Shown piece by piece: positions 47,397 through 59,614 of a DNA stretch of 64,000 nt. The stretch is taken from NCBI GenBank assembly GCA_022496205.1, contig WTXD01000001.1, forward strand, positions 1,860,001 to 1,924,000, given 5' to 3'. The notes under the pieces are model-generated. The model ran no database searches. It saw only the letters and a list, made by a program, of their open reading frames with translations, and was not told where the DNA came from. The first letter of the stretch is position 1, and every line of letters begins with the position of its first letter. Both the position numbers and the translations under genes were made by a program. The DNA is from Gloeopeniophorella convolvens (taxonomy: Eukaryota; Basidiomycota; Agaricomycetes; Russulales).

Positions 47397-48195
47397 AATT
47401 GCTGTTTAAGGATGCCGCTGGAGATGGACAAGACATTGTCTCGAGCGTGCGTAATATATACACCGTTGGAGGGCGTTGTGAGAAAAGCTCGCTGGATTGA
47501 GCGCCGACTTGATTCGTGTGTTGGAAGCCGAGCAGCAGCGCTTGTGCCAGCACCGATACCCACGGGAAGGCATTGCTGTTGCTGAGGCGGCGTTAGGACA
47601 TTAACTGGTTTGCCGTGTTCTAGCATAGTCGGCATCCCAGTCTCTAAAGCTGGGGCATCAGATCTTCAATACTGGGCCCCAAGCACATGCCCAACGTTGC
47701 CTCGACCCACCACAGCTCAACATGAAGCGAGTATGAGCCAGGTCACAGCAGAGTTGACCGTAGAGAACAGATAACCACCTGTAAGGTCCTTTCCCAGCGT
47801 AAGGTACTAGTAGTAAGTCGAGGCTCTTGACTCTCGTGCCAGGGCGCATTACGCCGTGTGATGCATGTGATGACTAAGACACAACACGTTCGGCCTCGAG
47901 CCGCACTGACGAGGCCCCAGGGCAACGTACCAGATATACAAGAAGCCAGACAAAGGGATGCCCTAAAGCCGATTCTCATGGCACCGAAAACTAGCATCGT
48001 TAAGAACTCGGAATTGCGTGGGCTCGTTGTGCACACTACTGGGTCATGCACACAGTATGTACATGTTGATTTTCGTCATCGAGGATGAGCAGCGTCTGAG
48101 CGGTCTAACTGCAACTGCAATACGGGTATGTCAAGGTATGTATATATGCTAGGGGTATGCACCTGAGTTTGGCGCCGAGCGCCTCTCGCACCGCT
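47397..48195. repeat. SDR 5' flank, copy 9, and right edge of the array
   Basis: Conserved spacer to about 47960, including the empty MITE site GATGACTAAGACAC near 47868. From there to the DNMT1 stop at 48196 the sequence is single-copy with no gene recognised. Confidence 0.6.
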
Positions 48196-51100
48196 CATTC
48201 AACAAGCATCGCTTCGCGTCTGTCGCTGCGCCACTTCTCAAGTCGCACCTCGCGCAATTCGCGCCCAATAGCCGCAGCGACCGGCCACGGGACAGCATTC
48301 CCGACTTGCCGATGCATCTAGGAATCAAGGCAGTCAGATGCGAGAGAGAGAGAGAGACGGCTGGGTGAAGAGCGGTACCATTGTGACTTTGTCATCGAGG
48401 GAGTAGAAGATGAACCAGTCTGGGAAACCCTGTGAGCGCGCCAGCTCGCGCACTGTTAGAATACGGTGGCACTGTCACGCATCGTCAACAACAGCCACGC
48501 AATGTGTTGGCCGTTACGCACGTAGGGGCTGAGGATACGACACTGCTTGGCCGTCGGCCGGACATTTGTGACGGTCGTCTGGAACACGTAGTCCTTGTCC
48601 AGTCGGCCATATAGCCCTATATAAGTCAGTGCCCGCAGCGCCAGCGATCGAACATGCCAACACACCCGGCCGGAAACCCTTCCTCGCAATGGCGGAAGCA
48701 GGGTCCGAAAACTGCCACTCCCAGTCCTCCCTATTCAGCGCTGCAGCACACATAAACAAACTCAGCCAAGGCAACCCAAAGCACCCTAGGGAGCATACCG
48801 CGATAGTCCGCACCCGCTCTCATGGGTATACTGATGACGCTGCCGGTGGTCCATGTCACCCTCCAGCCTCGCCGGAAGCAGGAATCCCAGCTCACCGCTT
48901 TACCGTTGCCTCGGGCAGCACCTGCGTGATATGCTGCAGGTCCGCCGTGGGTCTCTGGCGGCACCACACCTGGAACGTCGTCCGCGGCGCGTGGTGGTAC
49001 CGCGCCGTGCCGCCGATCCCGACGTGCGGCTTCTCAGGATCGCACGGCAGCGTGGTGACGCGCTCCCGCGCCTCGTCCAGCCTCCCCGCGTCCACCGACT
49101 TGGGGCTCGGATGCGCCCTGCGCGCGGCGAAACCGTACATCAACACACACACACGCTGACGCGGAGGACGGCGACGGCGCACCAGTCGAAGCGCGGCAGG
49201 TCCCCGATCGCGTCGTCGATCGAGACGAGCCCGAACGGCGCGGTGCCCTGCTCGGCGCGCACCGCGCGCGCGACGTCGCCGTTCGGGAAGCGCACGCGGA
49301 GGAGCTCCGCGTGCGGGAAGTTGTGCGTCGGGCGCGGCGCGGCGGGCAGCGGGAGCCCGCGGCGCGCGGCGAGGAGGAAGAAGCGCACGCGCGTCTGCGG
49401 CGTGCCGTAGTGCGCCGCCTGGAGGAGGCAGAAGCGCACCTGGTAGCTGCAGCGCGCAAGTAAGCAAGCCCGGCGCGCGTGGAAGAGGGAAGGACACGGC
49501 GCGCGCACTTCATGCTGAGCATTGCCTGCACGAGCAGCTTGAGCCCGCCCATGGCGATCCCGCCCGCGGTGTGGTGCTCGTCGCGCTGCACCGCGCCGAG
49601 GTTGTAGCCCAGGAACCCGCGCACGTTCTCGAAGACGCAGAACTTGGGCGCGAGGAAGTCGACCCAGGAGAGCAGGTTCAGGATCAGGTTGCTCTTCGCG
49701 TCGGACGCCTTGGGGTACATGTTCATCCGCGAGTGCGGCTGGCTGGCGGCGCGTCGTCACGGGGCGTGGGTGCGGGCGCGGGGCGGGGCGGGCACGCACC
49801 AGGGGAAGCCCGCGATGATCACGTCGATGTCGCCCGGCTTGGGCGGGGGCGGCAGCGGCGAGTCGTCGTAGAGGTCGCGCGGCACCTCGTCCTCCGAGAG
49901 GACGCCCTCGTGCTGCTTGATCGCATACCGCAGCATCTCGTTCGCGCACTGGTTGTACACGAGCGTCCCGGGCGAGTTGCGCCTGCGCACGTGTCAGCAT
50001 CCATCGTAACCGCACGGGTTGCACATGGCGCGCGCACTTGAGTGTCCGTGCCGAGCTCGGAGAGATTTCGATCGCGTGCGTCGTCTTCATGCCGCCTGTC
50101 GCGTCTTGCATCCCGAGGCTCATCGCGCCGACGCCGGCGAAGATGTCCAGCGCGCGCAGCGGCCGCGCGCGCGCCTCGTCCGCGAACGCCTCCGCCTCCG
50201 CGATGCGCTCCTGCAGCCCCCACGGGCACTTCTCGCACCCGATAACCTCGCTGCCGTCGAGCTCCTCCCGCTCTACCCACGAGGCCTGCGCACAGGACGC
50301 GAAGCGAAAGCGGTAGTAAAAGTAGTTCGCCCCGAGCGCGGTCCACAGCTCCATATCCGGGATAGCGTCGCGGTGGAGGACATAGCACGGCGCGAGGAGG
50401 TCCTCGAGCGGCACCTCGATGACCTCCTCTGTGAAGAACAGATGGCGCTGCAGCGCACCAGGCGTCAATCTAACCAGTCCATAATAAAAGCGGGAGGCGC
50501 GCGCTTACCTCGTCCTTGATCTCGCCCGACGGCAGCAGGTGCCCGATCTCCGTCACGCGCCCGAGCAGCAGCATCTGCACCACGACCGGGTCGCCCGCGC
50601 GCACGCCGACGAGCTGCGCGATGCGCGCGGGGCCCTCGTCTGCGCGCACGAGCGCACAGTCGCCGATGTGAAACACCGCGCCGTGCACCCTGACGCCGTC
50701 CGGCGCGCCCACGCGGCGCACGACGCGCCCGTGCGCCTCGACCGCCTCCTCCTCGCGCCGCGCGCAGACCGCGCAGTTGTGCGGCGGCTCGGCGGCGAAC
50801 GCGTCCGGCGCGCCGGACGGGAGGTCAGAGAAGGACGCGTCGGCCTTGTCGTACATGAACCTCCACACCCCCATCAGCCATTCAGCGCACAGGACTCCGG
50901 GCGGGGGGCGCGCGCGCGCACCGGCAGAAGTACCCGTCAAACGCGTCCGGCACCGCGTGCTCGCCCGCCATGTCCGCGACGCGCACGGTGCCGCAGAGCC
51001 CGGCGATGGGCAGCGTGTCGCACAGCGGCGTGAGGAAGACCTCGCGCGCGTCGGCGAGGTCGTCGAGCACGGTGTTGGGCGCGTGGTCGAGCCACTGCAC

Positions 51101-52848
51101 GTGCACGCGCTCGTCCTCGCCGTTGATATGCACGATGCGCGCGAACCTGCCGCCGCACCTGCTCAGCGCACGCCGCACGCGGGGCACCGCACAGGCACCG
51201 CACGCACCAAAAGTAGTCCGCGAGGCGCGCGTCGGGCGGCGCGCCGTCCGGCGTGTCGGGCAGCCTCACGGGCCTGTGCCCGCGCCGCCCGTCGTCCTCG
51301 CCGATCGGCGTGAGCACGACATCGCCCACCTGCACGACACCGTCACCCCATCCCCGCGCACCAGACAGCCCGACGCACCTCAAACGCAACCTCCGGCAGC
51401 ACCCCGCGCCGATCGCGCAGCGCAACCCGCCGCAAGTACGGCCGCCGCGGGTGCACGCGCCACCTCACGGGCGCATCGACGACCTGCGCCCCCTCCTCCG
51501 CCAGCGCAAGCGCGAGCGCCGCGCGCACCGCCGGCGCCTCGCGCCCCGCCGGCCGCGCGCGCGGCGCGACGGGCCGCCGGCCGACCACGACGAGCGCCGC
51601 GCGCATGCGCCCCGCGGCGAGCGCGGCGATGCGCGGCGTGACGTGCGTCGCGGCCTGGTTCTCGGGGCGCAGCACCGCGAGGTCGGGGCTGCCCGCGCCC
51701 GCGGCGAGGCGGAACGGCGCGCGGGCGCGGCGCAGCGGTGCACGGGGGCCGGCCGGGCGCGGGGCGGCGGAGAGGAGCTTGCGCAGGGCCGCGGCGGTGT
51801 GCGCGTCGAGCGTGGCGAGCGCCGAGGGGAGTATGGGTTCCTGTGGGCGCGGGTGGGGTGAGTAGGGGCACGGGGCGTGGGGTGGGCGGGCGGGACGTAC
51901 CGCGTCGCGCCGGTCGAGCGGGTCTACGTCCGGGTCGTCGCCCGTGTTGTGCGCGTGCAGCAGCGCGCACACGACCGCCTGCGCAGCGGCGTGCGCGCGG
52001 AGCAGCCCCACGCAGAGCGGCGCGTACGCGGGCGCGGGCGCGCCGAGCGCGTACCACGCGGTGGTCGTCTCGAGGTACACCGGGCTGCGCGCGGCGTCAG
52101 CGTCAGCGCAGGGCCCGCGAGAAGGGACGAGACGAGACGAGACGCGCACTCGTCCGGCTTGGTGTAGTCCACCGTGTACCGCAGCAGCGCGCCAAGCCGC
52201 ACCCTGACGCCCTCCCCCGCCTCCCCATCATCCTCCTCGTCGTCATCATCCTCCTCGTCAAAGTCCCCATCGTCCTCCGCGCCCGCGTCCTCGCCCGTCT
52301 CGAACATGGGCCCCGCGAGCCCCGCGCCCTCCGGCGCGCCCGTCCCGCCCTCCGCGTCGATCTCGCCGAGCGAGATCATGCGCAGATCGCGCGCGTCAAA
52401 GACGGCCCAGTCGCGCAGCGTGCGCATGGGCTTGGACTCCTCCTGCGAGGGCGAGGGCGTCGGCGTCGGCGCGGGGGTGGGCAGCGGCGCGTCGGCCTCG
52501 CCGAGGAGGAAGGACACGGTGCGCGTAGCCTCGGGGAGCTCGTCGGGGCGCAGGAAGTAGTACCGCACGTTCTCGTGTGCGCGCTCGCGGCTCGCACGTT
52601 TCGGGGGCTGGCATTGCATCGCATGCTCAAGATGGCGCACGGAAGGAGGTGAGGATGCGACGCACGCGCGAGCCAGCGCCGCCGGGGTGCTTGCGCTTCG
52701 CCCCGGCCGCCACAGCTGCTTCATTTGCATCCTGGTCCGAGTCCTCCTCGGGCGCGGGCCCGTCAAGCTCGTCTGGAAAGCTGACCTCGAATGCGGTAGG
52801 TCTCCGTGAGCGCTGGGGCTGCGGTGTCGTCTGTGGTGTCGGTGGCAT
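48196..52848 (-). CDS. DNMT1: DNA (cytosine-5) methyltransferase, DNMT1 type
   Basis: From ATG 52848 (MPPTPQTTPQPQRSRRPTAF): a basic/acidic N-terminus, an RFTS-like region (LRDWAVFDARDLRMISLGEI, then a long Asp/Glu tract, then VRLGALLRYTVDY), two BAH domains (FARIVHINGEDERVHVQWLD; AVFHIGDCALVRADEGPARI), then the catalytic domain. Motif I is ALDIFAGVGAMSLGM. Motif IV is GFPCQPHSRMNMY, with the catalytic Cys codon split by an intron. Then FENVRGFLGYNL (motif VI), QAAHYGTPQTRVRFFLLAA (VIII), GRLDKDYVFQTTVTNV (IX) and HRQVGNAVPW (X). It should maintain CpG methylation in the nucleus. Over ten introns. A start at 52995 is possible, but 52848 fits the family N-terminus better. Confidence 0.85.
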
Positions 52849-53423
52849 CGTCCAGAGGGTCTCTTCAACGCGTTGGACCTTCTCAAGGTTAAAGTCGCCG
52901 ATAAGCGCCCATAGAGCCAACAGCTGGCGGGAATGGTCGGCCCGCGGTCCGGCTCCCCGCGCCACAACGCTGGTACCGTGCGCGCTGCTACCCACGCATC
53001 TCTGCGCACAAGCTCATAGCGCTCATACCAAGCGCGGGGCCACAGAGGTTATCGTGCCGGTCGGTGAAAATAGAACGCCACTGCATGGTCTATCGTGTAT
53101 GTCATACATGGCGCCAATAAAAATAGGAACTTGGTCAAAGAACCACCCCCGTCGCAGATGCAAATACAGTACCGCCCCGTCGTGTTAACTGATTAGCCGC
53201 GTATCGTACCCAAACCTATACCACACTACTCGTCTTTCCTCCCACACCTGCCCCCGAAACAGAGACAAAAGAAGCACTGTCCGAATTCGCGAAAACCAAG
53301 GGCCCGGTGCGCGCGGTAAAAGGGTAAGGTACTATCATAGGGTTATAGCATACCGTACACACACACATACATACAGGATATCATTTTGCCTCTCCCAATG
53401 TCTCGTCTTCTCGTGTGCCTGAG
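52849..53423. other. Intergenic, no gene recognised
   Basis: Spacer between DNMT1 and HOG1, which are both on the minus strand. It holds a short CA/CATA repeat at about 53354-53376 and nothing that looks coding. Confidence 0.6.
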
Positions 53424-55251
53424 TTACTTTGCCACCGCGGCGGCAGTGGCTGGCGCGGGTACCGCTGCTGCAGCCGCTGCCACAGCTGCAGCGGCAGAAG
53501 AGGCGGTGCCGTTTGTCCCGATAGAGGAAGTGTCGTCAGGTCCTGCGAGCGCGCCCTCGGGAATGGCGCCGTTGCCATTGGCCGGGTCTGTGACTTCATG
53601 GAAATCTGCCATATGATGGATGAGAACCAGAACCCGCCGACTCGCTAACGGGCGTACCAAGGATCTCAGCATACATCATGACCTTCCACGTGTCAACGGG
53701 CAGGTCTGCATCGTTGAAGCTCCAGTCAAACTTGTCTGAAGCAACAGGCTCGTCTGTTGGGTCATGGTACGGTGCAACGTATTCGTGAGCAAGGCACTCG
53801 GTCGCGTTGATGCGCTTGCGAGGGTCAAACACAAGCATCTTCTCGAGCAAGTCCAGCGCGCTTTCGTCGTTGCATCGCAGCTTTTCGCTGAACGGCACGC
53901 GCTGGCGCTTCGGCAAACTCTGCACGAAACGGAGAGTCTGCAACCCATAACCAATCAGCGTACGCACACAGGTAGCGAGGCGCGCGCGTACATTCTCGCT
54001 GCAAATAGTCTCGATGACATCATCGGGTGGTGTGCCGAGTAGCTCAGTGATAATCGAGAACTGATTCACATCTGGGCCCCCAATCGTCAGCATTCAGCGC
54101 AATGGGAAAAATTGTTGGGGGTGACACGCACGGTCCTTGCCGGGGAAGAGCGGCTTGCCCTCTAGCATCTCGGCGAAAATGCAGCCGGTGCTCCAAATGT
54201 CGACTGCAACGTCGTACTTTTGCCACGTGAGCATGATTTCAGGCGCGCGATAGTACCGTGTCGACACGTAGCCCGTCATCTGCGGGTCCTGTATTCGGGC
54301 AAGGCCAAAGTCGCAAATCTGAGGCGCATCCAGCATCAGCTCCCGCCATCGATACTAAGCCAAACGGGTATTATGCGCACCTTGAGATCGCAGTTTTCAT
54401 TGACGAGGATGTTGCTGGGTTTCTGAATTGGGAATGCTGAGCATGGGCCATCGGTACGGGTGCACCCCACTTACGAGATCGCGATGGACGACACCGGCGG
54501 AGTGCACATATTTCAGTCCGCGCTGAGCGGATCGAGTTAGAAATTAAACAAGTCAAGTGAGACGCTAGAACACACCAAAATCTGATACAAAAAGTACTGG
54601 ATGAACTGCTTCTCTAGTGGCCGAGAGGTGAGGAGACGGTGGAGGTCGGTACCGAGGAGCTCGGTCACGAAATAGCTAGCGGAAAATGAGCGGCGAATTG
54701 AGCTCAGTCCGGCTAGACGCACATATCCTCTAAGGGCGAGATAAACACGTCGCTAAGGCTGATGATCTGATGTCGAAAAGACACCGTCAGGCTCAAAACC
54801 CTCGAGAAAAGTATGGAAAAAGCGGGGCGACGTACGTTCTCGTGTTGAATGTGCTTGAGAAGCTTGAGCTCGCGGTAGGTGCGCTTGGAGAGGACGGGTG
54901 TGCTGAAGGGTTTCATGATCTTCTTGACGGCGACAGATGCTCCTGTGAGTTGGTCTTTCGCAGAACTGCGCAACAGAGAGTGAGACTTTCGCCCTAGGAC
55001 ATGGATAGACAACATACCATACGAGTCCGAATGCGCCTAGAGGTGGAGAGGATGAGTTGGGTGCGATGGGGATGATCGAGGACCGGGGCTACGCACCCAT
55101 GCCAACGGGTTGGAGGTCGACATATCGCGTTGTGACCTGGACGGCGTGAGAGACCAAGGTGAGCAGAGAGTTTGGAGAAGAATGGAGACGGGGGCGGGGA
55201 AGGACGGACCTCGAAAGAGGTGCCGAATATGCTGAGTTTGACGAAGGACAT
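53424..55251 (-). CDS. HOG1: Hog1/Sty1-type stress MAP kinase
   Basis: Starts [15 protein letters not shown]; the ATP loop [18 protein letters not shown] is split by two introns. Then VAVKKIMKP (catalytic Lys), [41 protein letters not shown] plus [14 protein letters not shown], and the activation loop [14 protein letters not shown]. The TGY phosphorylation motif assigns it to the p38/Hog1 class. The C-terminal lobe has [13 protein letters not shown] and ends in an alanine-rich tail. It relays osmotic and oxidative stress from the phosphorelay and MAPKKs to the nucleus. About nine introns, all apparently in phase. The nearest plus-strand gene encodes a Ypd1-like protein of the same pathway. 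Confidence 0.9.
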
Positions 55252-56937
55252 GTCTGGGTTGAGGCCAGGGATGTTGAATGTGTTCGGGGGCCTAGTGCCG
55301 CGGCGGGAGTGGAGGAGAGTTGGCGGGTAATAGGAGTCGAGGTGGAGAAGAGTGCTCCAAGCGGGACGGCAAGAGGCAAGTTAAGAGGAGAGGCGACTGT
55401 TTGATCTGTGGAGCAACGAAGCGACCCAGAGCACAAAGCCCGACCACCCGTCGACGTCATCGATGAGATCCTCCCTTCACAACTCCCGTAAGCACTTTCG
55501 CATCAGCCCTCAACGTGGCCTTCGACGAACACCAGCCTGCACCGCTCCCTGCTGATCATCAGCTCACTCTTCGCTTGCACGGGACACAATGTCCTTCTAT
55601 GTCCCCGCCTCGGATCTGCGGCTTTTCTCTCGTCTCGCAAGGGGCCCACACTCCCGAGGTCGTGGGAGGATGCGCTCGCTCAAGACAGCGTTCATCGACT
55701 CGTCGCGTGGCTCGCCCTCGATTGGCCCGCTTCTCGCATTGAACTTCTCTATGACAATTCCATCGTGACATCACCACCGCACCAATCCCTCTTCCGTCCC
55801 CGGGCCCTTTGCCCACACGACGGTGCTCTCGACCTTTCCTGCAATCGACGTTCCCCTCCTGCATACGCACGCGAAGAGCGCACCACACGTCGCGCAGGCA
55901 CTGGGCCCTCCCTGAGCGCAGATCATGGCATCATCGCCCAACCGCGCTTCTCCAACCGAGCCACCATTGGCTCGCTACTCGCTTCCCACGGCAGAGCATT
56001 GGCTCCCGCTGCCCACGTCGCCGCGCCCGAATTCCCCTCATAGAACGCCGTCGCACGCGCAGGCTCGGGCTTTCCCAGTAGAAGCCGGCGATCTCTCGTA
56101 AATAACGTCTATCAGAGCGTCGGACGTCGCGCGCGCGCATACCGCACGCCTGGGCCCGCGCTGCTCCAGGCGGGCAGATGCACTCCGGCGCCCCGTAGTA
56201 GCTGCTGCTCGCGTCCAGCGCTGACGCGACGCCATGGGATCGGCCGCACGGAGACGCGCGCGCACAGATGGGCATCCGCACGCCATGGCCGTCAGCGCAC
56301 GTGGGGGGGGGGGCGATCTGGCAGGGCATGGCGGGGCTAGACCGCGCCTGCCTGCGCACGCCCTCAATCTCGATATTATTAAGGCAGTCTATCCTGTCTT
56401 GTCCTGGTGCGCGCGATGCGCAGCCCGCTATGCACCTGTTTGTTCCCTTTGTTCCCCGCGCGCCGCCCACAGTAAGATTCTGCGCGCCTATCGCGATCAT
56501 GCGCATCGCAGAACCCAGATAGCATCAATGAACCCGCGCGCGGGCGCGGCCGGCCGGTAACGTGCATACTGAATGCCGCCCCCCGCCCCCCGCTCTGACC
56601 ACGCCCCGCTCCCCGAGCCTCCCCGCGATCTGCCCGCGACGGCGCAGCGGCGGGTGCGCAAACAGACTCGTTCGCGCGCGCTGGGACGCGCAGTCGCATG
56701 TGCGTGGCCGCGCGCGCATGGGGTTACATAAAACGGGGGGCAGGGAGGGAGGGTGAGGGAAGGGGCGCGGGTGCGAGTGCGCCGAGGGTGCCCGCGGAAC
56801 TGCATCTGTACTAAACGAGCCATATGAACACGCGCCAGCTGGCGACACGCCCGCCCAGGCGCCTGCACGCCCTCGCCCCATAACACCACCGCTCCCCCGG
56901 CTGCCATGCATCTTCCCTCTTCCTCTCAGCACCCATC
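55252..56937. other. Divergent intergenic region of HOG1 and the Ypd1-like gene
   Basis: About 1.7 kb without a recognisable gene. Very GC-rich after 56000, with a run of ten G at about 56306. Open frames on both strands here reflect base composition. It must contain the promoters of both genes. Confidence 0.5.
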
Positions 56938-57460
56938 ATGTCCGCCGCAACCGCCTCCAACCAGGTGCGTGCGCCCGCACGCGCACACGCACAGCAGCTG
57001 AAGCCCGAGCCCCGCGACAGGCCGCCGCCGCCGCGCGCACGCGCGGCGCGATCGACCGCAGCGTCTTCCAGACCGTCGTCGCGCTGAACGACGCCGACTC
57101 GGCCGAGTTCGCCGCGCAGATGGTAGGGACGTACCTCGCCCAGGCGGACTCGACGCTGCGCGACATGGACGCTGCCCTGTGCGCCGCGCCTGCTCCTCCG
57201 CCGCACCCGGGACTAATGGCTGACCCGCTCGCAGGCGCGACAGGGACGCGGGGCGGCTCGCGCTGCTCGCGGGCGCGCTGCAGGACACGTCCGGCTCGAT
57301 GGGCGCCGCGCGCGTCGCGGCTGCGTGCGCGGAGCTGCGCGCGGCGGCGGAGCGCGACGCAGATTGCGGTGCTGCGCACACGCGCCTGCGCGCGGAGTAC
57401 GCTGCGGCCAAGACGTGGCTGGCGCGGTACATCGAGACGGGCGTGGTGCCGGAGGACTAG
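56938..57460 (+). CDS. Ypd1-like HPt-fold protein lacking the phosphoacceptor histidine
   Basis: Three exons (56938-56964, 57021-57178, 57235-57460) sum to 411 nt, 136 residues, close to Ypd1 length. The family layout is clear: AIDRSVFQTVVALNDADSAE, MVGTYLAQADSTLRDMDAAL, then GRLALLAGALQDTSGSMGAA, AAACAELRAAAERD and a C-terminal helix AEYAAAKTWLARYI. In fungal Ypd1 proteins the third block reads LGHFLKGSSAALG, where His takes the phosphate and Lys-Gly orients it; here it is LAGALQDTSGSMG, with Gly instead of His and Gln-Asp instead of Lys-Gly. The frame and splice sites are sound, so this is likely an expressed pseudo-phosphotransfer protein, possibly a competitor or scaffold for response regulators. 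Confidence 0.7.
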
Positions 57461-57850
57461 GACTGGGTAGCCGTGGAGGAATTATGTACACCAACAGCAG
57501 CACTGGTGGAGCGGGTGCAAAGCCATGTCGGCTGGCTGGGATCGTGTCTCTGTCTCTGTCTCTTCTTTTTCTTGCTTTCCCTTTCTGCTTTCGGGTGCCG
57601 GTAGTGCTGTGTATATACCCGGGGACGAACAGCTGCGGATGTGGGGAAGTGACTTGCGCTCTCGGAGCACGAATGCGAATGAATGAGAGCGCCGGGCGCG
57701 GCAATTGGTGATGTGATCAAGTTGCCGGGCGGCCGGCGCTACTTGCGCCGAGTCGGTCTCGCCATTCGCCCACGAACTTGCAACACCGTCACCCCTTCAT
57801 AGAACAGGGACGCGCGCGCTCGTCCGACTCGTCGTCGTCTCCTGCACACA
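57461..57850. other. Intergenic, 3' end of Ypd1-like gene and mcr1 promoter
   Basis: Contains a TC-rich stretch (about 57545-57590) and TATATACCC at about 57611. No coding frame is supported. Confidence 0.5.
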
Positions 57851-58965
57851 ATGTCCTTCCTCCGCCTCGCCACCCGCTCCGCAGCCCCCGCGCTGCGCAG
57901 CGCGCGCCTGCTCTCCACCGGCCCCAGCGGCGGCCCCGCCAAGCCGTCCTCCAACCTCCCGCTCTACCTCGGCGGCGCCGGCCTCGCGGGCCTCGCCGCC
58001 TACGTCTACCTCGGCGGCGCGCCCACCCTCACGCAGCCCCCCGCGCCCCCGAAGCCCAAGCAAGAAAAGTCGCCGCTCGACCCGGAGCGCTTCCTCGACC
58101 TCACGCTGACGGCCGTCGAGCCGTACAACCACAACACCGCGCGCTTCGTGCTCGCGCTGCCGCCCGGCGAGGCCGCGCTGCTGCCCATCACGTCGCTCGT
58201 GCTCGTGCGCGCGGCCGAGGGCGGCCCGCTCGACAAGAAGGGCAACCCCGTCGTGCGCCCGTACACGCCCGTCTCGCGCGCGGACAAGGAGGGCGAGCTC
58301 GTGCTGCTCATCAAGAAGTACGAGAGCGGCGTGCTCAGCAAGTACGTCCACGAGCAGCTCAAGCCGGGCGACAAGCTCGCGATCAAGGGCCCGCTCCTCA
58401 AGTTCCCGTACAAGGGTGCGTCCCCGCACACACATACGCGCACGCGAGCGCGCTGACCCCGCGCGCAGCGAACGAGTTCGAGCACGTCGCGCTCATCGGC
58501 GGCGGCTCGGGCATCACGCCGCTGTACCAGCTGCTCGACCACGCGCTCGCGGACCCGGTCAACCGCACGCGCTTCACGCTGCTCTACGCGAACGTCACCG
58601 AGGCGGACATCCTCCTGCGCAAGGAGCTCGACGCGCTCCAGCGCGCGCACCCCGAGCGCCTGCGCATCGTGCACACGCTCGACAGCCCGCCTGCCGGGTG
58701 GGCCGGCGCCGCGGGATACGTCAACGCGGATTTGCTCAAGGCGCATGTCCCGCCTGCGTCTGTGGGGGATAAGGTCAAGGTGCTCATTTGCGGTACGTTT
58801 TGGTGCTGGGTCACGTGAGGCGGTTCTGATGGGCTCGGGTGACTTGCAGGTCCACCTGGACAGGTAAATGCTATTGCGGGAAAAAAGGAGGGCATGAAGC
58901 AGGGTCCCGTCGGCGGAATTCTCAAGGAGCTAGGATATACCGAGGATCAGGTGTTCAAGTTCTAG
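57851..58965 (+). CDS. MCR1: NADH-cytochrome b5 reductase, mitochondrial (Mcr1 type)
   Basis: Three exons (57851-58415, 58469-58792, 58850-58965) total 1005 nt, 334 residues. The N-terminus MSFLRLATRSAAPALRSARL is a mitochondrial presequence, followed by one membrane segment (YLGGAGLAGLAAYVYLGG), the pattern of outer-membrane/intermembrane-space Mcr1. FAD-binding RPYTPVS, the phosphate-binding IKGPLLKFPY, NADH-binding LIGGGSGITPLYQLL, and CGPPGQ near the C-terminus are all present; the protein ends DQVFKF. It transfers electrons from NADH to cytochrome b5-type acceptors and supports D-erythroascorbate recycling and sterol synthesis. Complete and ordinary. Confidence 0.9.
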
Positions 58966-59600
58966 ACACAGATGTCCGCACCGTGATATGCAACGACAAC
59001 GCAGTGCTTCTATCTACGTCCATGTGGATACAGTCTCTGTTCAAACGACTCGACGCAGCATGCGTTTGGCATGCTGGACACCAGCTCACACGAAGCGTTT
59101 CTGTTCAGCGAGACCCTGCCAGCTCACGGGGACGGATTTACGAGAGTATCCGCTTGCTGCCCAATTGGAGGAGAGCGAGTCCATCAATGCTAAGTACCTC
59201 TTCCAAAGCCCTGGGTCGTTCAGTGTGCCACATCAGCGGACACAATTCAGGTTAGGTCCGAGTGCACCCGATTAACGTTCGTATCGCGGAACAAACATCC
59301 CCCAGAGTCTGGCTCCTTTTGCGAGGTGAGCCTCTGCGAGAGTTCAGAGAACTCCTGCTCACCTGGTGTCAATGATGCAGCGAGCAGATCCGCTTCTATG
59401 CTGATGGGAGCAGACCAGACCGCAGCTTGTTGCTAGATTTGATCAGTGCCCGATGTTTCGGATAGAGGAGGCTTTTCGAAGAACAGAACGCGCAGTTGCC
59501 GCAAGAGACTATATACGAACCAACCAATCGCTACCTCCCGGCCGCCCCAACGTACCGCGGGTGCTATCCGTGCGCCAGATGTTGAACACCCGTCTCTAAT
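58966..59600. other. Intergenic, no gene recognised
   Basis: 3' flank of MCR1. A TATATACG at about 59509 and a GTTGAACACCCG(T/C)CTCTA block near 59580 match the upstream region of the gene at 63895, so the promoter of the next gene was duplicated. Confidence 0.5.
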
Positions 59601-59614
59601 CTATCAGACCGTTC

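Noticed and set aside
48345..48360. GA dinucleotide repeat as a regulatory site
   Set aside because: It is a short simple repeat within the last intron of DNMT1, with nothing to indicate a function.
48853..49410. Long open frames on the plus strand opposite DNMT1
   Set aside because: They are antisense shadows in very GC-rich coding sequence, with low-complexity Arg/Ala/Pro composition and no family motif.
49790..49810. DNMT1 motif IV seemed to read FPWC instead of FPCQ
   Set aside because: The codon is split by an intron (donor GTGCGTGCCC); joined to the next exon it gives GFPCQPHSR, the canonical motif.
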